Of a stretch of DNA of 64,000 nt, positions 56,812-64,000 are shown in pieces. The DNA is from JAUILA01 sp050289805. GTDB lineage: Bacteria > Bacteroidota > Bacteroidia > Cytophagales > Cyclobacteriaceae. The translations under genes and the position numbers were made by a program. The notes beneath the pieces were generated by a model. That model was not told where the DNA came from. It did no database searches and saw only the letters and a list, made by a program, of their open reading frames with translations. Positions within the stretch are counted from its first letter, which is position 1. Each line of letters begins with the position of its first letter. The stretch is from NCBI GenBank assembly GCA_050289805.1, contig JBNKGL010000005.1, forward strand, positions 145,253 through 209,252. Reading direction: 5' to 3'.

Positions 56812-58329
56812 CTACCTTTTTAATTTATCTACCGGCAATGTGAACCAATGGAACCCGTCGCGTGCGATGAGTGCTTCGGCAATTTCCGGTCCCCATGAAT
56901 CTGCGGAGTAATTCGGGAAATTCAGACTTTGTTTTGATTCCCACGCATTGAGTACTGGCATAAGAAGATCCCATGCGGCTTCTACCTGGTCGCCCCTCAT
57001 GAAAAGTGTTTGATCACCTACCATGGTATCCAGCAGCAATGTTTCATATGCCTCCGGGGTATCAGTATCATATGTGCCTTTATAATCAAATACCATATCA
57101 ACCGGATTGATGGTCATATCCAGTCCTGGTCTTTTGGCCTGTACCTGCAGGCGGATGCTCATTTCCGGCTGAATGCTCATTACAAGCCTGTTTTGCTGCC
57201 AGTTTTCATTGGAGGCATTCGGAAACACATAATGCGGAACATCTTTGAACTGGATGCTCACCAGGGATGCGCTCTGATGCATGCGTTTTCCTGTTCTCAC
57301 ATAAAAAGGAACACCCTGCCATCTCCAGTTATCGATGAAGAATTTTAAAGCAGCGAATGTTTCGGTATTTGATTCAGGGTTAACACCATCCTCATCCCGA
57401 TACGCCGGCACTTCTTCACCTTCAATCCAGCCGCGTCCATACTGGCCCCGAACCACATTGTGGCTCAGGTCCTCACTATGGAACCTTCTCATGGCGTGCA
57501 GGACATCCACCTTACGGTTTCTCACTTCATCTGCATCAAATGTCACAGGCGGCTCCATGGCTACCAGGCACAGGAGCTGAAGCAGATGGTTTTGAACCAT
57601 ATCGCGCAACGCTCCGGCATCATCGTAGTAGCCGCCACGCCCTCCAACGCCCAGTTGTTCACTTACGGAAATCTGGACATGATCAATGTAATTACGGTTC
57701 CATACTGGTTCCATGATGGCATTCGCAAAACGGAATGTCATGATATTCTGAACCGTCTCCTTACCAAGGTAGTGGTCGATTCGATAAATCTGGGATTCAT
57801 CGAACATACTACAGAGCAACCGGTTCAAATTACGTGCTGACTCCAGATCATGGCCAAATGGTTTTTCAATAACAATCCTGCTGTGAGCCACATCACTTGC
57901 CAGTTTGTGTGAAGCGATGTTTTCTGCTATGGTGGTGAAAAAGCGTGGTGCAACAGCAAGGTAGAAGATCACATTTACGTCACCCGTCCACTCCTTTTTA
58001 AATGCGTTAATACGTTTGCCCAGATCTTTGTAGGTGCCGGCATCTTTAATATCGGCGGACTGAAAATAAAGATGTTTTGAGAATTTAGTCCAGACTTCTT
58101 CATCAACTTTTCCGCGCCTTGAAAATTGGTCAACGCCATCCTTCAGTGTATCTCGGAAGTCATCGTCAGAGAGTTTACTCCGCCCGTTGCCTATGACGGC
58201 GAAATCCTTGGGCATCCATTTGTCGATATACAAATTGTATAGTGCCGGGACGAGCTTACGCCAGGCAAGATCACCGGTGCCACCAAAAATGATAAATACT
58301 GTAGGTTTATCTTTTAATGTGAATTTCAT
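56812..58329 (-). CDS. zwf: Glucose-6-phosphate 1-dehydrogenase
   Basis: The 505-aa enzyme oxidises glucose-6-phosphate with NAD(P). It has the dinucleotide motif IFGGTGDLAWRKL (GGxGDLA), the active site RIDHYLGKETVQN, EKPFGHDLESA and WQGVPFYVRTGKRM. First committed step of the oxidative branch; 12 bases after gnd in the operon. Confidence 0.97.
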   Translation of the reverse strand: MKFTLKDKPTVFIIFGGTGDLAWRKLVPALYNLYIDKWMPKDFAVIGNGRSKLSDDDFRDTLKDGVDQFSRRGKVDEEVWTKFSKHLYFQSADIKDAGTYKDLGKRINAFKKEWTGDVNVIFYLAVAPRFFTTIAENIASHKLASDVAHSRIVIEKPFGHDLESARNLNRLLCSMFDESQIYRIDHYLGKETVQNIMTFRFANAIMEPVWNRNYIDHVQISVSEQLGVGGRGGYYDDAGALRDMVQNHLLQLLCLVAMEPPVTFDADEVRNRKVDVLHAMRRFHSEDLSHNVVRGQYGRGWIEGEEVPAYRDEDGVNPESNTETFAALKFFIDNWRWQGVPFYVRTGKRMHQSASLVSIQFKDVPHYVFPNASNENWQQNRLVMSIQPEMSIRLQVQAKRPGLDMTINPVDMVFDYKGTYDTDTPEAYETLLLDTMVGDQTLFMRGDQVEAAWDLLMPVLNAWESKQSLNFPNYSADSWGPEIAEALIARDGFHWFTLPVDKLKR

Positions 58330-58341
58330 AGTATTTTAATC

Positions 58342-59736
58342 TTACCAGTCGGTATGGAATTTCCCTTCCCTGTCGATGCGCTCATAGGTGTGGGCGCCAA
58401 AATAATCGCGCTGAGCCTGAATGAGATTCGACGGCATATTACCTTTACGAAGCATATCATAGTAGGTGAGGCTTGCAGAAAGGGCAGGGGTGGATATCCC
58501 GGCAGATGTAGTTGCCTTTAATGTATTCCTGAATCCTTTTTCCGCCGACAATAAATGCTGCTGAATTTTTTCATCAAGCAGCAGGTGCTCCAGCGATTTA
58601 TCCTCAGAAAATGCGTTGTAAATGTCATGAAGCAACCCGGCACGAATTATACATCCGCCCCTCCATATTTTTGAAATGGATGCAAGGTCCAGGCTGTAAT
58701 TATATTCCTCACTTGCCTGCTGAAGCATATGCAAGCCCTGTGCATAGCTGATGATGTAGGAAAAGTAGAGTGAATTTTCAAGATCATTCAGCGTAATCAC
58801 GTCGTCTGAGGCAACAGGGTTCCGATAAATCTTTTCCATACTTTTTCGAAGTGTTTTATACTTCGAAAGGTCACGCATTGCTACGGCCATATCGATGGTT
58901 GGAACCGGCACCTGAAGGTCCATTGCCAACTGGCTGGTCCATTTTCCGGTGCCTTTTGACCGGGCCTGATCGCTGATCATATCAATCAGCATATTATCTG
59001 AAAGCTCGTCTTCCTTAAGGAAAATATCCGCGGTGATCTCCACAAGAAATGACTGGAGGCGTCCCTCATCCCAGGATTTGAACGTATCATGAATTTCGGC
59101 ATTGTTCAGCCCCATATGACTTCGCATGATGCCATAGATTTCTGAGATGAGCTGCATGATGCCATATTCAATGCCATTGTGAACCATTTTCACAAAATGA
59201 CCACAAGCACCGGGTCCTAAGTAGGTTACACACGGTTCGCCATCTACTTTTGCCGCTACCGATTCAAAGATGGAGCGAACTACTTCATAAGCGTTTTCAT
59301 CTCCTCCGGGCATCATACTTGGCCCTCTTCTGGCACCTTCTTCACCTCCGGATATCCCGATTCCAAAGAAGTGGATCCCCTTATCACGGAGCATGGTAAA
59401 CCTGCGATCGGTATCAGCAAAATATGAATTTCCCCCATCAATGATGAGGTCACCCTCATCCAAAAGCGGCAGGAGATCTTCTATTACGTTATCAACTATT
59501 TTCCCGGCAGGTACGAGCATCATGATCGCTCGCGGTTTGTTCAGGCTATTGACAAAAGATTCCAGCTCACTGAAACCTTTGATACCGGTAGAGGCGCCTT
59601 CAGTTTCCAGTAAAGCAACTTTTTCAGCATCCCTGTCGTGGCCTGTAACATTATATCCATGGTCGGCTATATTCAGGAGTAGATTTCGGCCCATTGTACC
59701 CAGACCGATCATCCCGAAATCATATGTAGTATTCAT
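58342..59736 (-). CDS. gnd: 6-Phosphogluconate dehydrogenase, decarboxylating
   Basis: The ATG at 59734-59736 opens MNTTYDFGMIGLGTMGRNLLLN, the NADP-binding start; the longer frame overlaps the kinase gene and is rejected. The 464-aa protein has GGEEGARRGPSMMPGG, FVKMVHNGIEYGIMQLI, the catalytic Lys-His-Asn set and IWRGGCIIRAGLL. Members of about 470 aa are the long dimeric type. Confidence 0.96.
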   Translation of the reverse strand: MNTTYDFGMIGLGTMGRNLLLNIADHGYNVTGHDRDAEKVALLETEGASTGIKGFSELESFVNSLNKPRAIMMLVPAGKIVDNVIEDLLPLLDEGDLIIDGGNSYFADTDRRFTMLRDKGIHFFGIGISGGEEGARRGPSMMPGGDENAYEVVRSIFESVAAKVDGEPCVTYLGPGACGHFVKMVHNGIEYGIMQLISEIYGIMRSHMGLNNAEIHDTFKSWDEGRLQSFLVEITADIFLKEDELSDNMLIDMISDQARSKGTGKWTSQLAMDLQVPVPTIDMAVAMRDLSKYKTLRKSMEKIYRNPVASDDVITLNDLENSLYFSYIISYAQGLHMLQQASEEYNYSLDLASISKIWRGGCIIRAGLLHDIYNAFSEDKSLEHLLLDEKIQQHLLSAEKGFRNTLKATTSAGISTPALSASLTYYDMLRKGNMPSNLIQAQRDYFGAHTYERIDREGKFHTDW

Positions 59737-59741
59737 ATTTT

Positions 59742-60512
59742 TCAGTTCGTGGTTTTCCCGATTTTTTCCGGGTGGACAGTTTTGATACACAGATCATCCT
59801 CTTCGAGTTTCCAGACCCCGACGCCTCCGCGTATGCCCTGATGATTTGATACAGTATATATATTACTGTCAAGCTTGAAACTTAATTTGTCTGAATTTCC
59901 CCCGCCAATGAAAAGTGTATCGTAGTTGAAAATGATCTGCATAATCTTCAGGATCTTTTTCATACGCTTATTCCATTTCTTCGGACCGATATCCTTAAAA
60001 GCAGCTTTACCAACGTAGTGGTCATAATCTTTTTTGCCTTTGATAGGATGATGGGAAAGCTCCAGATGGGGCATCAGGTGACCATCCATGTAGAAGGCTG
60101 TACCAAACCCCGTACCCAGCGTAATCATCAATTCCAGCCCTTCGCCCTTGATCACTCCAAGGCCTAGCAGATCGGCATCATTCAGCAACCTGACCGGCTT
60201 TTTCAAGCGGTTGGCAATTTCCTGCGCCAGGGGAAAATCTTCCCAGTCTTCAGTATCAAGGTTAGGGGCAGTTTTTACATGACCGTTTTTTACAAATCCG
60301 GGAAATCCGACAGATACCCGTTCGAAATGGGGAAAACCCTCAATCACTTCTTCAATGGCGCTCAGTATATTTTCAGGATGGCTGTGATCGGGGGTGTTCA
60401 CACGATTCCTGGGAATCAGCATTTCACCTGAAGCATCGAGCACAGTGGCTTTGATGCCTGATCCGCCAATATCGATAGTCAGCGTATTTTTTCCTGAAGT
60501 TTCTGATGTCAT
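59742..60512 (-). CDS. Polyphosphate glucokinase-type ROK family kinase
   Basis: The 256-aa product starts at the ATG at 60510-60512; a TTG seven codons upstream is the alternative. It has LTIDIGGSGIKATVLD at the phosphate site, VGFPGFVKNG, LLNDADLLGLG and LGTGFGTAFYMDG. The DIGGSGIK form matches polyphosphate-dependent glucokinases more than ATP-type ROK glucokinases. It lies just before gnd, so the operon runs from glucose to pentose phosphate. Phosphate donor cannot be settled from sequence. Confidence 0.86.
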   Translation of the reverse strand: MTSETSGKNTLTIDIGGSGIKATVLDASGEMLIPRNRVNTPDHSHPENILSAIEEVIEGFPHFERVSVGFPGFVKNGHVKTAPNLDTEDWEDFPLAQEIANRLKKPVRLLNDADLLGLGVIKGEGLELMITLGTGFGTAFYMDGHLMPHLELSHHPIKGKKDYDHYVGKAAFKDIGPKKWNKRMKKILKIMQIIFNYDTLFIGGGNSDKLSFKLDSNIYTVSNHQGIRGGVGVWKLEEDDLCIKTVHPEKIGKTTN

Positions 60513-60557
60513 ATATTCATTTTTAATATACAAAGAAAGGGGCTATGCCCCCTTCAA

Positions 60558-62828
60558 TTAAGCTGTTTTTTCTTTCTCCTTGATCAGGTTCAGTGCAGAT
60601 CCTGCTTTAAACCATTCAATCTGAGTTTGATTGTAACTGTGATTTACCCTGATGGTTTCTGAAGAACCATCCTTGTGATCCAGTCTCAAAGTCAATGGCA
60701 CTTCAGGAGCGAAACTTTCCAGGTTGATAATACTGATGGTATCATCTTCAAGGATCTTGTCATAATCACTTTCGTTTGCAAAGGTAAGAGCCAGCATTCC
60801 CTGTTTTTTCAGGTTGGTTTCGTGTATCCGTGCAAAGCTTTTTACCAGTACCGCCCGAACGCCCAGGTGACGTGGCTGCATTGCAGCATGTTCACGGCTT
60901 GACCCTTCACCATAGTTATGATCACCAACAACAATCGTAGGAATTCCAGCCGCCTTATACGCACGCTGAGTATCTGGCACTGTACCATATTCACCGGTAA
61001 GCTGGTTCTTTACAGAATCCGTTTTATTATTGAAGAAATTCACAGCACCAGTAAGCGTATTGTTGGAAATGTTATCCAGGTGTCCGCGATATCGAAGCCA
61101 GGGTCCTGCCATGGAAATGTGGTCTGTTGTGCATTTACCTGCAGCTTTAATGAGTAGCTTCATTCCTTCGAGATTTTTCCCATCCCATGGAGCAAAAGGA
61201 TCCAGAAGCTGCAACCGCTTGGAATCAGGTGCAACGACTACGTTCACTCCGCTGCCATCCGCTGCGGGGGCCTGATAACCGGGGTCATCTACATCAAATC
61301 CGCGAGTAGGAAGTTCATCTCCATGAGGAGGATCCAGACGAACCTCAACGCCTTCCTCATTGATGAGGGTATCCTTCAGTGGATTGAACGTGAGATCCCC
61401 TGCAATGGCCATTGCAGTAACCAGTTCAGGTGAGGCTACAAAAGCATACGTATTTGGATTTCCGTCTGCACGTTTGGCGAAATTTCTGTTGAAGGAATGT
61501 ACGATCGTATTCTTCTCCTTCTTATCAGCACCAGCCCTGTCCCATTGACCGATACACGGCCCGCAGGCATTGGCGAATACACTTGCCCCGATTTTATCAA
61601 ATGTGTCGATGAATCCATCCCGTTCGATAGTGAACCGTACCTGCTCTGAACCGGGCGTAATAGTGAATTTCGACTTTGTTTTTAATTTCTTGGTTACGGC
61701 CTGCTCCGCAAGCGAGGCTGCACGCGAGATGTCCTCATAGGATGAATTTGTGCATGAACCGATGAGGCCGACTTCAATTTTCGTAGGCCATTCATTCTTT
61801 TTGGCCATTTCAGCCATTTTGCTGATTGGAGTTGCGATATCCGGGGAGAATGGACCATTCAAATGCGGTTCCAGTTCCGAAAGGTTGATCTCGATCACCT
61901 GGTCGAAATATTTTTCGGGATTTTCATATACCTCTGCATCCGCAGTAAGGTGTTCACGGATTCCATTGGCCAGATCGGCAACTTCAGCACGCCCGGTGGC
62001 ACGCAGGTATCGTTCCATGGATTCATCATATCCGAAGGTTGATGTGGTGGCACCAATTTCAGCACCCATGTTACATATGGTTCCTTTACCGGTACAGGAT
62101 AGTGAAACTGCACCAGGCCCGAAGTATTCCACGATACATCCGGTGCCTCCTTTAACGGTGAGAATACCGGCGACTTTCAGGATAACATCTTTCGCAGAGG
62201 TCCAACCATTCAGTTTTCCGGTTAGCTTTACCCCAATGAGCTTTGGAAATTTCAATTCCCACGGCATGCCGGCCATCACATCCACCGCGTCTGCGCCACC
62301 CACGCCTACGGCGATCATTCCAAGTCCTCCGGCATTTACGGTATGGGAGTCTGTACCGATCATCATACCACCAGGAAATGCATAATTTTCAAGAACCACC
62401 TGGTGAATGATCCCCGCGCCGGGTTTCCAGAAACCGATACCATATTTATTTGAAACAGATTCCAGAAAGCGAAATACCTCGCCACTGGCATTAATGGAAT
62501 TTCTTAAATCTTCAATGGCTCCTTCTTTTGCCAGGATAAGGTGATCACAATGAACGGTTGATGGAACTGCTGCCTGTTTTTTGCCTGCCTGCATGAATTG
62601 CAGAAGTGCCATCTGTGCCGTTGCATCCTGCATAGCTACCCTGTCAGGTGCAAAATCCACATATGACTCGCCTCTTTTGAAGTTTTCTAGTGTAGATTGA
62701 TCAAATAAGTGGCTGTAAAGAATTTTTTCGGTCAGAGTTAGTGGTTTGTTCAGTACTTTTCTGGCTGCTTCAATCCTCTCACCCATTCGGGCATAGACAG
62801 CCTTAATCATATCAATATCAAATGCCAT
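60558..62828 (-). CDS. acn: Aconitate hydratase, mitochondrial-type
   Basis: The 756-aa enzyme interconverts citrate and isocitrate with a 4Fe-4S cluster. The cluster cysteines appear in IGSCTNSSYEDI and ANACGPCIGQW; substrate residues are in VPSTVHCDHL, IGTDSHTVNAGG, FNRNFAKRADGNP and GEGSSREHAAMQPR. The sequence resembles the mitochondrial aconitase type rather than AcnA (IRP-like) or AcnB, as usual in Bacteroidota. It is 45 bases upstream of the glucokinase gene and may be in the same transcript. Confidence 0.97.
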   Translation of the reverse strand: MAFDIDMIKAVYARMGERIEAARKVLNKPLTLTEKILYSHLFDQSTLENFKRGESYVDFAPDRVAMQDATAQMALLQFMQAGKKQAAVPSTVHCDHLILAKEGAIEDLRNSINASGEVFRFLESVSNKYGIGFWKPGAGIIHQVVLENYAFPGGMMIGTDSHTVNAGGLGMIAVGVGGADAVDVMAGMPWELKFPKLIGVKLTGKLNGWTSAKDVILKVAGILTVKGGTGCIVEYFGPGAVSLSCTGKGTICNMGAEIGATTSTFGYDESMERYLRATGRAEVADLANGIREHLTADAEVYENPEKYFDQVIEINLSELEPHLNGPFSPDIATPISKMAEMAKKNEWPTKIEVGLIGSCTNSSYEDISRAASLAEQAVTKKLKTKSKFTITPGSEQVRFTIERDGFIDTFDKIGASVFANACGPCIGQWDRAGADKKEKNTIVHSFNRNFAKRADGNPNTYAFVASPELVTAMAIAGDLTFNPLKDTLINEEGVEVRLDPPHGDELPTRGFDVDDPGYQAPAADGSGVNVVVAPDSKRLQLLDPFAPWDGKNLEGMKLLIKAAGKCTTDHISMAGPWLRYRGHLDNISNNTLTGAVNFFNNKTDSVKNQLTGEYGTVPDTQRAYKAAGIPTIVVGDHNYGEGSSREHAAMQPRHLGVRAVLVKSFARIHETNLKKQGMLALTFANESDYDKILEDDTISIINLESFAPEVPLTLRLDHKDGSSETIRVNHSYNQTQIEWFKAGSALNLIKEKEKTA

Positions 62829-62989
62829 TGAGATATAAGTTTTGATTTGTAATTAATAATTTTCATTCGTTGAATAGCAAATGTACTAAGATTTAGCAAA
62901 TGCTATGTAATATAAATTCCTAATTACTTAACAAACCATATACACTTAAAATGGTTCTGAATATTGAAAATATGGTGGATAAAATTCTC

Positions 62990-64000
62990 TTACCTAATCC
63001 CTATCCCAAATCCAGCCGAAACAATGTGATACTTTTGCCACGTGTAGTCTCCATGTAGCGATACAGGGCCGAATTTGAGTTTGATTCCTCCGGTCATTCG
63101 TATGGAATTTTCATTATAGTTGATATCAATAGGGTCTGTCACTGAAAAGTTGAGAGATGAATCATATTCATCAACGATTACATATTCACCAAGCATCTTT
63201 AGATTGGAGGTGATGGCATTGTAGCCAATAGATCCATAAATAGTTAACACAGAAATTTTTTTGGAGATGATTCCCTGAACAGTCCAATTATTGATATTGA
63301 ATACTCCGACTTGATTTTCTCCATCTAGATCGAAGTCTGACATGTCCAACTCATTGTCTAGGCCACTAAATGCTCCAAGTATTGAAATATCTATCGGAAC
63401 CCTTTTTAATCCAGGAATCCACTGTTTGATGTCATGTTTTATGCCTAGACCAAAAACACTAGTTTTGAATTGACCATATTTTATTTCCGGTACATATCGA
63501 AAAATAATGTCCGTGTTTTTAAAGGTGCCAATGCCTAGTTGAACCATAGGAGAGGGGACAACATTAAATCCGAATTGCTCCTTAAAACCTAAGCCGGTTG
63601 GCCTGTATGATCCTCGGATAGTTTCGCCAGTCATCTCATCAACATAGGCAAATGTCAACTCAGAGCCATTCTCCTCTTCAGGGCTCATGATCGTAGGTAT
63701 CTGATCAGTCTCTCCGGTACTGGAGACATTTGTGAATTCACTTGGATTAAATATGAAATATTCCTTTGAAGAAGGGACAGAAGTCAGATTAGCGGTAATA
63801 GTCAAATCAAATCCTAAGGTTTTATGTGTTTTAGCGGTGTTATACCAGGAATTGGCCATTCCATAAGAGAATCCAACAATGATTGGTTCCATATAATATC
63901 CAACCAGTTTATTCGCATCGTCAGCACCTGCTCTGAGAAAGGAATCGAAATGATTATTCTGAGCATTAGCAAAACAACTTATAAAAAATGCTGTCAGTGA
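62990..64000 (-). CDS. DUF6588 family exported protein (5' end beyond window)
   Basis: The frame does not start at the internal ATG at 63892 but stays open to base 64000, giving the end of a signal peptide (SLTAFFISCFANAQ) followed by NNHFDSFLRAGADDANKLVGYYMEP, the family's typical mature N-terminus (read in parts). The rest is a barrel-like protein with alternating strands (PIIVGFSYGMANSWYNTAK, GFDLTITANL, VSLHGDYTWQKYHIVSAGFGIG in parts) ending in an aromatic-hydrophobic strand. Only the first residues of the signal are missing. The function is unknown; an outer-membrane location is likely. Confidence 0.85.
   Translation of the reverse strand, partial: SLTAFFISCFANAQNNHFDSFLRAGADDANKLVGYYMEPIIVGFSYGMANSWYNTAKTHKTLGFDLTITANLTSVPSSKEYFIFNPSEFTNVSSTGETDQIPTIMSPEEENGSELTFAYVDEMTGETIRGSYRPTGLGFKEQFGFNVVPSPMVQLGIGTFKNTDIIFRYVPEIKYGQFKTSVFGLGIKHDIKQWIPGLKRVPIDISILGAFSGLDNELDMSDFDLDGENQVGVFNINNWTVQGIISKKISVLTIYGSIGYNAITSNLKMLGEYVIVDEYDSSLNFSVTDPIDINYNENSIRMTGGIKLKFGPVSLHGDYTWQKYHIVSAGFGIGIR

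Noticed and set aside
1..64000. tRNA, rRNA, CRISPR arrays, insertion sequences or prophage.
   Set aside because: Intergenic regions are short and none showed a cloverleaf, repeat-spacer pattern, transposase or terminal inverted repeats.

Overview
The window is a compact, gene-dense piece of a Bacteroidota chromosome, most likely from a marine or aquatic Cytophagales-type lineage. The evidence is a giant PKD protein with the type B (gliding-associated) type IX secretion C-terminus next to a PorP/SprF-like membrane protein, the parA-parB-DUF5683 order, a bTHX ribosomal peptide, DUF5777 and DUF6588 outer-membrane-type proteins, and promoters that fit the Bacteroidota pattern TTTG-N17-20-TAnnTTTG rather than -35/-10 boxes. 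No phage, transposon, CRISPR array, tRNA or rRNA was seen; one SRP RNA gene is present.

Layout. 1-6.3 kb (minus): chromosome partition genes parA-parB with the start of a DUF5683 gene, a metal-dependent hydrolase, the yidC insertase and pyrG. 6.6-11.5 kb: the secreted PKD adhesin-like protein and its PorP/SprF partner. 11.5-18.5 kb: a mixed housekeeping stretch (NAD(P)-binding and DoxX proteins, CCA-adding enzyme, TPR protein, ECF sigma factor with a membrane partner, FtsE, transaldolase, SRP RNA, two small conserved proteins, bTHX). 18.6-27.1 kb: aromatic amino acid block, trpEGDCFBA plus a DAHP synthase, then phenylalanine 4-hydroxylase. 27.2-38.5 kb: a sulfide/persulfide oxidation island around a Crp/Fnr-type regulator. 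38.6-50.5 kb: a small exported protein, KtrAB potassium uptake, a cysteine-less flavin disulfide-reductase homologue, an iodotyrosine-deiodinase-like nitroreductase, HisIE, a BLUF photoreceptor, an SGNH esterase and a YbbAP-like ABC transporter. 50.7-56 kb: response regulator, SIMPL protein, and a TetR-ABC1 kinase-TPR lipoprotein-NUDIX operon. 56-62.8 kb (minus): aconitase, a glucokinase, gnd, zwf and pgl, that is, an oxidative pentose phosphate operon. The window ends inside a DUF6588 gene.

Two regulatory systems stand out. (1) The trp operon and the phenylalanine hydroxylase gene are each preceded by a short leader peptide rich in the relevant amino acids (Trp-Tyr-Trp; four Phe plus four Tyr), followed by mutually exclusive hairpins and a strong intrinsic terminator. 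These read as two textbook ribosome-mediated attenuators, driven by near-identical promoters that leave almost no 5' untranslated leader. (2) In the sulfur island, six copies of a palindrome GTAAC-N4-GTTAC (five perfect) lie upstream of sulfide:quinone oxidoreductase, a class III nucleotide cyclase, a YeeE-type transporter pair, two persulfide dioxygenase-rhodanese proteins and a TauE exporter. Every copy is centred about 28.5-30.5 bases from a -7 element. The likely regulator is the Crp/Fnr protein encoded in the island, whose usual nucleotide-binding loop is replaced by a cysteine cluster.

All functions are read from sequence features and family knowledge; no searches or folding programs were run.
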